This document shows, one piece after another, positions 43,118 through 51,430 of a DNA stretch of 52,807 nt (positions are counted from its first letter, which is position 1; each line of letters starts with the position of its first letter). The translations under genes were made by a program, and so were the position numbers. This DNA is from Pirellulales bacterium (lineage in GTDB: Bacteria; Planctomycetota; Planctomycetia; Pirellulales; DATAWG01). The stretch lies in the NCBI GenBank assembly GCA_035939775.1, contig DASZFO010000124.1, forward strand, positions 1 to 52,807. The letters are read 5' to 3'. The notes under the pieces are model-generated. The model ran no database searches, was not told the origin of the DNA, and saw nothing but the letters and a program-made list of their open reading frames with translations.

Positions 43118-44746
43118 CTATTTCCCGTCCCGCAGGGCGTCGAAGTATTCCTTGGCATGCTCGCGCTGACTGCGCGGGAGGCGCTGGCCGGTGAGCGGAT
43201 CGGCCGAGTCGTGCTTGGCGCTCTCGATTTGGGCCTTGATCTCTTCTTGGACCCGTCCTTTGATATTCGGGCCCTCGGCCTCGCCGACGGAGACTGCCGC
43301 CCCCTTGGTCATTTTCTGTTTCACGCTCGAGTCGTAGAACTTGGTGTCGGTGGGCTGCTCGGGGCGATGGCCGGAGGCGCGAGCTTTGCCGCCGCCGTTG
43401 GTCTCGCCAACCAAACGGTCTGAATCGATGTTGCAATTCCCTTGTCCATCGCATTTGCACATACCGGCTTTGCAGTCTGAAATCTGATCGAGCGTGAGGT
43501 CGAGCATCGCCAACTCGTCGCTTTGCTGCTTGAGATCGCTCAGTTGCCCCCGTAATTGGTCGAGCGCGTACTTAGCAGCCCCGGCCTTGCCGCTCTGGAG
43601 CGCTCCAGCGCACTGCTTGCACTGGCCGGCAAGCTGCTTGAGCTGGTTCATCTGGGAACTCTGCTGCTGCAGCTTGTCGAGCTGCTGTTGAAGTTTCTGG
43701 GCCTCGGCCGACTTGCCGGCGGCCGTCATCTGTTGAATCTGGCGTTCGAGTTCCTTTTTCGCCTGCTCGTGCTTCTCGACCATCTTCTCGAGGCTCTTGC
43801 GCATGGCGTCGAGTTGCTCAGCAAGCTGCTTTTGCTTCTCGGGGTCGAGCTTGTCGTTGTTCAGCGCGTCCTTGAGTTTGTCGAGTTCCTTGATGGCCTT
43901 TTGAAAATCGCCGTTCTTAAGGGCGTCGGCCAGTTTTTCGGCCGGGCCATTCTTGAGGTCCTTCATTTGCCCGAGTTGTTGCTTGAGCTTGTCGTCGCCG
44001 CCGAGCTTCTCGCGGCGCGCTTCGAGTTCCTTGGCAAAATCGTTCAACTTCACCAGCGCCTGCTTTTGATCGAGACCGTCCTTCTTGGCTAGGTCTTTGA
44101 TGCCTTGTTCGATCTTCTTGAACAAGTCGCCGCCGTCCTTCAATCCTTGCTCGGCCGCTTCCTTCTGCCGCTCGGCCAGTTTCTTGCGCAGGGCCTCGGC
44201 CGACTGCTGGAGTTGCTGCGAGTTGGGGGGTTGGATGGCCGCGTTGGCTTCCGGTTCCTGGCCTCGATCCGAGATAAAGGTCAAGCTGAAGGCGAGCAGC
44301 GCCGGCAGCAAAGGGACCAAGTTTCTCCTTCCCAGGGGCACATGGAACCGCGAGCCGACGTCGATCCGCTCGATGCGGCGAATGGCGTCGTTCACCAGCG
44401 CCTGCCCCACGTCGCTCTGCAACTCGGACTGCGGCAGCGCCAGCGCGCTCGACACTCGCTCCTTCAAGCCGAAGCGGTGATCGATTTCAATCGCCGCCGC
44501 CAGCGAGTCATCGCGATGCAGCCAAGTCCACAGGCCGGCGCTCAGCAACCCCGCCAGAACCGCCCCGCCAATCCAGCCGGCCGACCACGCCCAACCGTCG
44601 ATGCCGAGCGGCCAGATCTTTGCCACGGCGATTGCGATCGCCGCGACGAAGAGGGCCGCAGTCCAGCTCCAGGCTAGCGCGGCAAGGAATCGTCCAAGGA
44701 TCAGCCGCCGCCGCGCCCGAGCAACCTGTTTGCGAAGCGTGTCCAT
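43118..44746 (-). CDS. Membrane-anchored long coiled-coil protein with Cys cluster
   Basis: 542 aa. Two membrane segments at about 18-43 and 51-76, a third hydrophobic stretch about 142-160, then a Gln/Lys/Glu/Leu-rich coiled coil from about 175 to 410 (KLKQQLGQMKDLKNGPAEKL, LEKMVEKHEQAKKELERQIQ). Two cysteine groups follow: CKQCAG and DCKAGMCKCDGQGNC, a possible metal or disulphide site. The C-terminal 90 residues are hydrophilic (SVGEAEGPNIKGRVQEEIKA). Similar proteins in planctomycetes lie near BatA/DUF58 genes; no such gene is next to this one. Function unknown; an envelope-spanning role is plausible from the layout. Confidence 0.75.
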   Translation of the reverse strand: MDTLRKQVARARRRLILGRFLAALAWSWTAALFVAAIAIAVAKIWPLGIDGWAWSAGWIGGAVLAGLLSAGLWTWLHRDDSLAAAIEIDHRFGLKERVSSALALPQSELQSDVGQALVNDAIRRIERIDVGSRFHVPLGRRNLVPLLPALLAFSLTFISDRGQEPEANAAIQPPNSQQLQQSAEALRKKLAERQKEAAEQGLKDGGDLFKKIEQGIKDLAKKDGLDQKQALVKLNDFAKELEARREKLGGDDKLKQQLGQMKDLKNGPAEKLADALKNGDFQKAIKELDKLKDALNNDKLDPEKQKQLAEQLDAMRKSLEKMVEKHEQAKKELERQIQQMTAAGKSAEAQKLQQQLDKLQQQSSQMNQLKQLAGQCKQCAGALQSGKAGAAKYALDQLRGQLSDLKQQSDELAMLDLTLDQISDCKAGMCKCDGQGNCNIDSDRLVGETNGGGKARASGHRPEQPTDTKFYDSSVKQKMTKGAAVSVGEAEGPNIKGRVQEEIKAQIESAKHDSADPLTGQRLPRSQREHAKEYFDALRDGK

Positions 44747-44749
44747 GGG

Positions 44750-44782
44750 GTTTTGGATTTCCGATTTTGGATTTTGGATTGT
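44750..44782. repeat. GGATTTT tandem repeat upstream of the coiled-coil gene
   Basis: GGATTTCCGATTTTGGATTT and onward repeat GGATTTTGGATTG units immediately upstream of the minus-strand start at 44746. It is AT-rich against a GC-rich background and belongs to the short dispersed repeats seen through the window. Confidence 0.6.
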
Positions 44783-44958
44783 CGGTTTCGGCCGATTGAC
44801 TATCGCGCATAATTAGACGGCATTTCCGGCTGGTTCATTATAGGCGTTTTCACGTGTCCAAGTCGCTAGTGGCCCGAAAAATCATTGTCGTCGTGGGCAG
44901 GAGCGATTCGTCCGAATGCACGATCGGACGACCAGTGAATCCGCGCGTCGAAATGCGG

Positions 44959-44964
44959 TATAAT
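44959..44964 (+). promoter_or_regulatory. Candidate -10 box for the DCC-fumC genes
   Basis: TATAAT in the sequence ATGCGGTATAATGCTCGGG, 77 bases before ATG 45041. No good -35 hexamer is found 15-18 bases upstream, so this rests on the -10 match and position only. Confidence 0.3.
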
Positions 44965-45040
44965 GCTCGGGCGGCGGGCCTCGATCACCCGTCGCGGCTG
45001 AACAGAACAAACGGCGCGACTGAAATGTCGCGATCAACCA

Positions 45041-45538
45041 ATGACTTCGGCAACTCCCCGGCCCTCAGTCCCCAGCGCCAAACCCCCGTCGTCCAGCCCC
45101 CAGCCCCCAGTCCCCAGCCCCCGGTCGCTGCCGACCCCCGACGAGCGGCCGGGCGCCGACGTGGTCATCTACGACGGCCATTGCCGGATTTGCACCGCGC
45201 AGATAAAAAAACTCACCTGGTGGGACTGCCAGGGAAAGCTGGCCTATCTGTCGCTGCACGATCCTGAGGTGCCGCGCCGCTATCCCGACTTGACGCACGA
45301 GCAATTGATGCAGGAGATGGTGATCGTGGATCGCCACGGTGATCGACATCGAGGAGCGGAAGCGATCCGCTATCTCTCGCGGCGCCTGCGCCGGCTGTGG
45401 TGGCTGGCCCCGATCTTGCACATCCCATTCAGCTTGCCACTGTGGAGCTGGCTCTATCGGCAAGTTGCGAACCGGCGCTACCGCTTCGGCCGAACCGCGG
45501 AATGCGACGGCGGGACTTGCCATTTGCATCAGAGATAG
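45041..45538 (+). CDS. Thiol-disulfide oxidoreductase DCC (DUF393) family protein
   Basis: 165 aa. After a Pro/Ser-rich head of about 45 residues, the DCC domain starts DVVIYDGHCRICTAQIKKL: the family's D-x-x-C-x-x-C is present (DGHCRIC). Later segments GKLAYLSLHDPEVPRRYPDL, HRGAEAIRYLSRRL and the hydrophobic WWLAPILHIPFSLPLWSWLY are standard. The final Cys (CDGGTCHL) is extra. Family members are thioredoxin-like with unproven activity. The head (residues 8-30) is encoded by CCCCAG-type repeats, so it may be added sequence. Ends six bases before fumC; translational coupling likely. Confidence 0.85.
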   Translation: MTSATPRPSVPSAKPPSSSPQPPVPSPRSLPTPDERPGADVVIYDGHCRICTAQIKKLTWWDCQGKLAYLSLHDPEVPRRYPDLTHEQLMQEMVIVDRHGDRHRGAEAIRYLSRRLRRLWWLAPILHIPFSLPLWSWLYRQVANRRYRFGRTAECDGGTCHLHQR

Positions 45539-45544
45539 CATTTT

Positions 45545-46969
45545 ATGACTGAATATCGGATCGAGCACGACTCGATGGGGGATGTCCGAGTGTCGGCGGC
45601 GGCGTATTACGGCGCGCAGACGCAGCGGGCCGTCGAGAATTTTCCGATTTCCGGCTGGCCGCTGCCGCCGGATTTGATTCATGCCCTGGGGCTCGTGAAG
45701 TTTGCCGCCGGCGTGGCAAATCACGATCTAAAGAAGCTGACAGCCAGCGGCAAGAACCCGATCACGTACGAGCAGGTCGAGGCAATGCTCGCCGCCTGCC
45801 GTGAGGTGTACGAAGGGAAGTTCGACGACCAATTCCCGATCGACGTCTTTCAAACGGGCTCCGGCACGTCGAGCAACATGAACGCCAACGAGGTGATCGC
45901 CAGCCGCGCGACCGAGTTGACCGGCGGCGATCGCTTCGCCCCGAAGAAAGCGATCCATGCCAACGACCATGTGAACATGGGGCAGTCCACCAACGACATG
46001 TTCCCCACGGCCATCCACGTCGCCGTGGCGCTGGCGATCAAGAATCGGTTGCTCCCGGCCCTGCGACGGTTTCACGAAACGCTTGCCGAAAAGTCGCGGG
46101 CGTGGGACCGAATCATCAAGATCGGCCGGACGCATCTGGCCGACGCCACTCCGCTGCGGCTCGGCCAGGAAATCGGCGGCCTCGCGCGGCAATTGGGGCT
46201 ATCGCTCGAACGGGCCGAGCGGGCGATCGCGGCCGTCTTGGAATTGCCCGCCGGCGGAACGGCCGTCGGCTCGGGTATCAACACGCACGCGGAATTCGGC
46301 CGCCGCGTGGCCGCCGTGCTCGCCACGGAGACCGGCATCCCGTTCGTCGAGGCGAAAAACCACTTCGAGGCCAACGCCCAGCGCGACGGGCTGGTCGAAT
46401 GCCACGGCCAACTTCGCGCGATCGCCGTCACGCTCTTCAACGTGGCGAACAACATCCGCTGGCTCGGCTCTGGGCCGCGCTGCGGGTTCTATGAAGTGAT
46501 GCTACCCGATCGCCAGCCGGGCAGCTCGATCATGCCGGGCAAGGTGAACCCCGTGATGTGCGAGAGCATGATGCAAGTCACCGCCCGCGTGATGGGGAAC
46601 GATCAGGTGGTGGCCTTCTCCGGCGCGACCGGCGGGCAATTCCAGCTCAATATCATGATGCCGGTGATGGGCCACTCGACGCTCGAGAGCATCCGCCTCC
46701 TGGCTTCCGCGACCGAGGCCTTCGTCGATTTCTGCGCCGTGGAAATGGAAGCCAACGCCGCGGCCTGCGAAGCCGCGGTCGAAAAGAGTCTCTCGATGGT
46801 CACGAGCTTGAACCCTTATATCGGCTACGAACGCGCCGCCGCGCTGGCCAAGGAAGCCTTCAAGACCGGCAAAACGATCCGCGAACTCTGCCGAGAACAA
46901 AGAATCCTCTCCGACGACGAACTGGCCAAAGCCCTCGACCCCTGGAGCATGACCGAGCCGCACGGCTAG
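45545..46969 (+). CDS. fumC: Class II fumarate hydratase
   Basis: 474 aa; interconverts fumarate and malate in the TCA cycle, cytoplasmic homotetramer, no iron-sulfur cluster. Family marks: YYGAQTQRAVENFPISG, FQTGSGTSSNMNANEVIASR, HANDHVNMGQSTNDMFPTA, the catalytic-His segment KIGRTHLADATPLRLGQEI and the mobile loop with catalytic serine GSSIMPGKVNPV. These agree with fumarase rather than aspartase or argininosuccinate lyase. Length is normal (about 465). Follows the DCC gene; the transcript probably ends in or near the inverted repeat at 47003-47099. Confidence 0.95.
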   Translation: MTEYRIEHDSMGDVRVSAAAYYGAQTQRAVENFPISGWPLPPDLIHALGLVKFAAGVANHDLKKLTASGKNPITYEQVEAMLAACREVYEGKFDDQFPIDVFQTGSGTSSNMNANEVIASRATELTGGDRFAPKKAIHANDHVNMGQSTNDMFPTAIHVAVALAIKNRLLPALRRFHETLAEKSRAWDRIIKIGRTHLADATPLRLGQEIGGLARQLGLSLERAERAIAAVLELPAGGTAVGSGINTHAEFGRRVAAVLATETGIPFVEAKNHFEANAQRDGLVECHGQLRAIAVTLFNVANNIRWLGSGPRCGFYEVMLPDRQPGSSIMPGKVNPVMCESMMQVTARVMGNDQVVAFSGATGGQFQLNIMMPVMGHSTLESIRLLASATEAFVDFCAVEMEANAAACEAAVEKSLSMVTSLNPYIGYERAAALAKEAFKTGKTIRELCREQRILSDDELAKALDPWSMTEPHG

Positions 46970-47002
46970 CACATTCCGCGGATTTTTTGAAAGAGGTCTT
47001 TA

Positions 47003-47099
47003 ATCCACAGATTACACAGATTTACACAACTTTTTGAACCCTCTTCGGACTCAGATTCCGACTTCGTCCAATCTGTGAGAATCTGCGTAATCTGTGGAT
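47003..47099. repeat. Inverted repeat of the ATCCACAGATTACACAGATT family
   Basis: Left arm ATCCACAGATTACACAGATT (47003-47022) and right arm AATCTGCGTAATCTGTGGAT (47080-47099) pair at 19 of 20 bases. This sequence family is dispersed in many bacterial genomes. It starts 33 bases after the fumC stop and may serve as a transcription end. Confidence 0.8.
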
Positions 47100-47249
47100 G
47101 AAAATCTTTGATGGAATGGTTCTGATGCCCAGGCAATGTTTGTCATTTGACAAACGGGGAATTAAGCTGTGGCTTGTTGTTGATTTCGCCGTCTGTAGCG
47201 AGCTGGCCCGGGAGACGGAGCGGCAACCCTTTCCGTTCGGAACAATCTA

Positions 47250-48343
47250 ATGAGAATAACTGCACTGCTGATTACACTCTACATATTGTTGAATGTCGCG
47301 CCGACAGTTTACTCAGCAACCACCTACTCCATTACTGACCTTGGAACGATTGGTCGATCCCTCAGCACAGGCTGGAGCATCAACGCCAGCGGCTGGATTG
47401 CCGGTGAGTCGACTACAACTGGTAATGCGGTGGATCACGGGTTTCTTTATGACGGCACGATTCACGACCTGGGAACTCTCGGCGGAGCGTATAGCGAAGC
47501 CTTCGGCATCAATGCCGTCGGCCAAGTGACTGGCGAGGCCGACGTATTCGACAGCGGATTTCATGCGTTTCTTTACGATGGAACGATGCACGATTTGGGG
47601 ACGCTCGGGGGAAGCAACAGTCGCGGTCGCAGCATTAACGCTAGCGGCGAACTGACAGGTTGGGCCGAAACGACTGTCGACGTCGCGACTCGCACAGCCG
47701 CGACTCACGCATTTCTCCATGACGGCTCGATGCACGACCTTGGTACGTTCGGTGGACAGTACAGCGAAGGCTGGGGAATTAACGACAGGGGCCAGATTGC
47801 AGGCGGTGCCAATACAGCCGGCAATGCTTCGAGTCACGCGTTCCTCTATGATGGCACGATGCACGATCTGGGAACGCTTGGTGGAGTCAATAGTGACGGC
47901 TTCGGCATCAACGCAAGCGGCAAGGTGACGGGCGAGGCGGACACTTCCAGTGGTGCAACTCACGCGTTTCTCTATGACGGCACGATGCACGACCTGGGAA
48001 CCCTCGGCGGAGACTCGAGCGAAGGTTTCGGCATCAACGTCAGCGGCCAGGTGACGGGCTGGGCATATACAATCGGCGACGCCGCGCAGCATGCGTTTCT
48101 CTATGTTACCCCCGACGGAATGGTCGATCTCAATTCACTCATCAGTCCCGCCTCTGGATGGATCTTGGTCGATGCCTACGCCATCAACGACCGCGGCCAA
48201 ATCACGGGAGAAGGGGCGATTTGTGGCGCGACGCATGCGTTCCTGCCACCCCGACGCCCGAGCCGAGCACATTTGTGCTCGCCGGATTGGGAATGCTGGG
48301 CGCCCTCGGCTATATTCGTCGCGCACGAAGAGCATCCCGATAG
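47250..48343 (+). pseudogene. HAF-repeat PEP-CTERM protein, frameshifted before the sorting signal
   Basis: Frame one runs from ATG 47250 with a signal peptide (ALLITLYILLNVAPTVYSA) and about six HAF repeats of the kind HAFLYDGTMHDLGTLGG, alternating with GxGINxxGQVTGxA segments, a beta-propeller-like arrangement. Near 48240 the frame continues as unrelated, charged sequence to a stop at 48359. A -1 frame picks up exactly there with TPTPEPSTFVLAGLGMLGA and ends RRARRASR at TAG 48341-48343: a complete PEP-CTERM signal (PEP motif, hydrophobic helix, basic tail). One missing base in the run CTGCCACCCCGACG explains it. Either a real mutation, programmed slippage or a sequencing error. Intact, it would be exosortase-sorted and exported. 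Confidence 0.85.
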
Positions 48344-48359
48344 GGATGACAGCGATTAG

Positions 48360-48602
48360 CCGGCGGTTGAGGCCGTTAGGCCGACACCGCCGGAAACTGT
48401 GCGATAAGCGGCGCCGACCCCGGCGGCGTCGCAGCGCTCGCATCCCTCCGGGATGCAAATCTCATTTTGAATTCTCGTGACCGGGGGTATCGGCCTGCCG
48501 GCCTCGACCCCCGGCTAATGGCTGGGAACCCTCTCGGGTTCCATTCTTGCGGTTGGCTCCTTATGCGGTTCGCGGCGCCCACGCACTTTGAGCCTTCACC
48601 GA
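48360..48602. repeat. Intergenic region with several hairpin repeats
   Basis: About 240 bases between the HAF gene and the PQQ-propeller gene. It contains GCATCCCTCCGGGATGC, ACCGGGGGT...ACCCCCGGCT with an inner GGC/GGC stem, and GGGAACCC-TCTC-GGGTTCC hairpins. These look like REP-style repeats and may also act as terminators for the two converging genes. Confidence 0.65.
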
Positions 48603-49862
48603 CTAATTCCCCGCGGCCGCGGCTTTCACGTCGTAGCAGTTGAGCGTGCCTTGGTCGCGGAGCAGGAGGTGACCGTTGGCGATCACCGGGTGGGGCCAGC
48701 TTGTCTTGGGGCTGCTCCCTTCGGGAGTGAAGCGGCCGAGTTCTTTGTAGGCGGCTGGGCTGGCTTCGACCAGCGCCACCGGGCCGTTCTCGCTGCGGAC
48801 GCAGAGGCGGCCGTCGGCGGCGGAGATCGAGCCCTTGCCTACCGAGCGGTCTTCCCACTGCACTTTGCCGGTGGCGAAATCGACGCACATCAGGGCCGCG
48901 CTGGAGGTGCCGTAGACGCTATCGCCGACGAGAACCAGGCCGCCGTGGTGAGTTTGTAGCTTGGCAAGAAAATACACTTCGGTCGGCGTGATTTTGTCAC
49001 CGTCCGCGGCGAGCTTCGCCAGGCCTGCGCCTTTGCGGGTCGCTGCGCTGAACACGGAGTTGTTGCTGAAGATCGGCGTCACGGCGTTCATGCTCCCCTG
49101 CGACGTGTTGTCATAACGCCAGAGGAAGCGACCGGTCTTGGCCTCGATTCCCACGAGGCCCTTGCCCAAGAATTGGATGTATTGGCGTATGCCCCCGACC
49201 TCGCCGATCACGATCGATGCGAACCCCGCCGGATCGCCGCCGGGCACGGCGCACTGCCAGACGCCGCTGCCATCGTTCTTATTTAGCGCCACCACGGTGG
49301 CCTTACTGCCGCCGGGGGAGCAAATCACATTTTCTCCGTCAACCAACACTGACTCGGCATAAGCCCAATTGCCAGGCTTGCCGTCGAATTCCTTGCGGAT
49401 GTTTTTTGTCCAAACGATCTTGCCGTCCTTTGTGTCGACGCAAGCCAAGTCGCCGTCGGAGGAAAGCACATACGCCCGGTCGCCGTCGATGGTGGGCGTG
49501 GAGCGCGGGCCCGGATAGTTCGGCCGTTGCATCGGCATACCTACGTCGCCAAGGCTTGTGGACCAGAGCTTCTTCCCATCCGACTCGCTCAAGGCGATAA
49601 GCTGCTCGATCTTGCCATCCGGCGTGCCGACGAGGTAGATCTGCCCTTTCGCCACAGAGGGCGTGGAATACCCTTTGCCGAGGTCGGTTGCCTTCCACGC
49701 AAGCTTCGGCCCGCCTTCCGGCCACTCTTTGAGCAGGCCGGTCTCTTTCGACACGCCATCGCGATTCGGCCCGCGCCATTGGGGCCAATCCTCCGCCCTC
49801 GCGGAGACGACGCAAAGGCCAAACCAACCGACGCACATGGTCAAAAGCAGTCGCGGTTTCAT
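48603..49862 (-). CDS. Exported PQQ-like beta-propeller protein
   Basis: 419 aa. Signal peptide 1-23 (LLTMCVGWFGLCVVSARAE), then DWPQWRGPNRDGVSKETGLL, the opening seen in many planctomycete PQQ-like propellers. WD-type/PQQ repeats follow: GKGYSTPSVAKGQIYLVGTP, GDRAYVLSSDGDLACVDTKD, GENVICSPGGSKATVVALNK, GLVGIEAKTGRFLWRYDNTS. No PQQ-enzyme calcium or quinone ligand pattern is clear, so this is probably a binding or scaffold propeller and not a dehydrogenase. GGAG precedes the ATG. Neighbours give no substrate. Confidence 0.88.
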   Translation of the reverse strand: MKPRLLLTMCVGWFGLCVVSARAEDWPQWRGPNRDGVSKETGLLKEWPEGGPKLAWKATDLGKGYSTPSVAKGQIYLVGTPDGKIEQLIALSESDGKKLWSTSLGDVGMPMQRPNYPGPRSTPTIDGDRAYVLSSDGDLACVDTKDGKIVWTKNIRKEFDGKPGNWAYAESVLVDGENVICSPGGSKATVVALNKNDGSGVWQCAVPGGDPAGFASIVIGEVGGIRQYIQFLGKGLVGIEAKTGRFLWRYDNTSQGSMNAVTPIFSNNSVFSAATRKGAGLAKLAADGDKITPTEVYFLAKLQTHHGGLVLVGDSVYGTSSAALMCVDFATGKVQWEDRSVGKGSISAADGRLCVRSENGPVALVEASPAAYKELGRFTPEGSSPKTSWPHPVIANGHLLLRDQGTLNCYDVKAAAAGN

Positions 49863-49906
49863 GGATCAATCTCCGGTCAATGGGTTGAGAAGCGAGCTGT
49901 GCGAAT

Positions 49907-49939
49907 GGGTGGCACGGGCCAGCGAAGTCGGCCCGTGCC
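49907..49939. repeat. Hairpin repeat, copy 1 (GGCAC-G-GGCC stem)
   Basis: GGCACGGGCC (49911-49920) and GGCCCGTGCC (49930-49939) form a perfect 10-bp stem around AGCGAAGTC, preceded by GGGT. A second copy in the opposite orientation is at 50057-50088. Confidence 0.85.
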
Positions 49940-50056
49940 GGAGAGCAGAGTTTTCGCCACGATGCAATCCAACTGACGAAACCCAGACTGCCCGGCGTCG
50001 ATTCGCCATTTACGTTTAGCAGAAGCGCGCCAAGTGCAGTCGCAAATCGCCGGTCA

Positions 50057-50088
50057 GCACTGGCCGACTTCGCTGGCCAGTGCCACCC
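50057..50088. repeat. Hairpin repeat, copy 2 (inverted, compensatory change)
   Basis: GCACTGGCC (50057-50065) and GGCCAGTGC (50075-50083) form a perfect 9-bp stem around GACTTCGCT, with ACCC after it. Read on the minus strand it is the same element as copy 1, with the G:C pair changed to T:A on both arms. Confidence 0.85.
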
Positions 50089-50099
50089 GGCACCACGAG

Positions 50100-50483
50100 C
50101 TAATCCTTGGATCGCTTGGCTTCCCAATCTCGGCTTGAGTCCTGACCGTCGCGATCGATGTCCGTCTTTCCCTTGATCGTGTCGCCGCTGACCTTGCCTT
50201 TGTACTTGAAGGTCATCTTCTGCCCGTTCCCTTCACGGACAACGGTGAACGAGAGGTCGCCGTCCTTGTACTTTCCGTCTTGGATATCGGTGTCGCCGGC
50301 GGGTCCAGTCAGAGTGCCGGTGAGCTTGTCGCCGTCCTGCTTCAATTTCAGCGATAGGTCGAAGGTCTGATCGTTGAATTTCACTTCCCACTTCCAAGTG
50401 CCGGTCGGGTTTTCCGCCGCGCGAACCATTCCCGCCACCGCGACGATTGCAAAAACGAGCGGCACCACAAGAAGTCGTTTCAT
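50100..50483 (-). CDS. Small exported hypothetical protein (127 aa)
   Basis: Signal peptide 1-22 (LLVVPLVFAIVAVAGMVRA). The mature part is a small beta-rich domain: GTWKWEVKFNDQTFDLSLKL, GDKLTGTLTGPAGDTDIQDG, DGDLSFTVVREGNG and FKYKGKVSGDTIKGK, a pattern resembling small lipocalin-like or immunoglobulin-like exported proteins found in planctomycetes, without a ligand motif. Strong ribosome site GGAGGAG before the ATG. Lies upstream of the PQQ-propeller gene on the same strand, separated by the two hairpin repeats. Confidence 0.75.
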   Translation of the reverse strand: MKRLLVVPLVFAIVAVAGMVRAAENPTGTWKWEVKFNDQTFDLSLKLKQDGDKLTGTLTGPAGDTDIQDGKYKDGDLSFTVVREGNGQKMTFKYKGKVSGDTIKGKTDIDRDGQDSSRDWEAKRSKD

Positions 50484-50664
50484 CGCATCTCCTCCCCGAG
50501 AAAAGAATTACAGAGAAAAGGATTCAAGAACCCGCCGACGTGTCACTGCCCGCTTGAATTCAGATCCACTAACCCCGAACCGGCCGCGGGGTTCCGAGGA
50601 TTCCTCGGCGAATCACCGCAATCCGCATAATCTGCGGACGAACGCTTTTGATTGTAATCCTCGG

Positions 50665-51405
50665 CTACATCAGCCACCAGTTGCCGCTGACGACGACGTA
50701 GATGCCCAGCAGCAGGTTGGTGACGGCGTGGGCGGCGATGCAATCCCAGACATTGCGAGTGCGGAGCATCAGCCAGGTGACGGCGGAGAACCAGACCGCG
50801 GCGGCCAGCGCTTCTCCGGGGTGCATGAGCACGGGCAACGCCGTGCCCGCGATGATGGCGAGCCGATTGACGCGGCCGAATGGCACTGTCCACCATTCGG
50901 GGGCGACGAAATATCGCGTCAGAAACCCGCGCAGAAAGAACTCTTCGATCACTGGCACGACGAGCGCCAGGCCGACGAAGCGGATCGCGAGAAAACCATA
51001 CGCCCACGCCGGCGAGCTGGCCAGTTCGTGCTGCGGATTGAACGCGCTCCGCGCGCCGACGCCGGGAGTCCAACCGAGATGCGATTGAATGGTTCGTTGA
51101 GTCCAAGCCAGCGCGATCCAGACGACGGCACCAACGACCCCCACCATGATCGCTAGCAGACTGGCCCGGCAAGGAAATTGCCGATACCCAGGATAAACGT
51201 ACGCGATCGCCGCCACGGTCAGCAAAATCTTGACCGTGTAAATCAGCGGGTAATGGCGATATTCGATGCCCAGATCGAGCCACGCCGCGGATTTTGCGCC
51301 CGGCTCGGCGGGGGGCCCCGGCTCGAAGCTGCCCGCTAGCATGTAGACGACAAACGGCAGCAGAAAGACCAGCCAGGGATTGGATCGGGCGGCGCGAAAA
51401 CTCAT
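50665..51405 (-). CDS. CPBP-family intramembrane protease (PEP-CTERM-associated CAAX-protease type)
   Basis: 246 aa, about seven hydrophobic segments. Catalytic motifs of the CPBP/Abi family are intact: EEFFLRGF (E154/E155, R159), LMHPGEAL (H195) and DCIAAHAVTNLLLG (H226, N230). The N-terminal part, PFVVYMLAGSF with a Tyr/Pro-rich HYPLIYTVKILLTV and YPGYR, resembles the 'CAAX prenyl protease-related' group that is found near exosortase systems. A PEP-CTERM protein gene lies 2.3 kb away in this window, which fits but does not prove a link; no exosortase gene is in the window. Confidence 0.87.
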   Translation of the reverse strand: MSFRAARSNPWLVFLLPFVVYMLAGSFEPGPPAEPGAKSAAWLDLGIEYRHYPLIYTVKILLTVAAIAYVYPGYRQFPCRASLLAIMVGVVGAVVWIALAWTQRTIQSHLGWTPGVGARSAFNPQHELASSPAWAYGFLAIRFVGLALVVPVIEEFFLRGFLTRYFVAPEWWTVPFGRVNRLAIIAGTALPVLMHPGEALAAAVWFSAVTWLMLRTRNVWDCIAAHAVTNLLLGIYVVVSGNWWLM

Positions 51406-51430
51406 TAGTCGTTCGTTAGCAACTGGTAAC

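Noticed and set aside
49905-49925. Second sigma-54 promoter (TGGCACGGGCCAGC)
   Set aside because: The GG/GC spacing is off by one and the sequence is the stem of a hairpin repeat.
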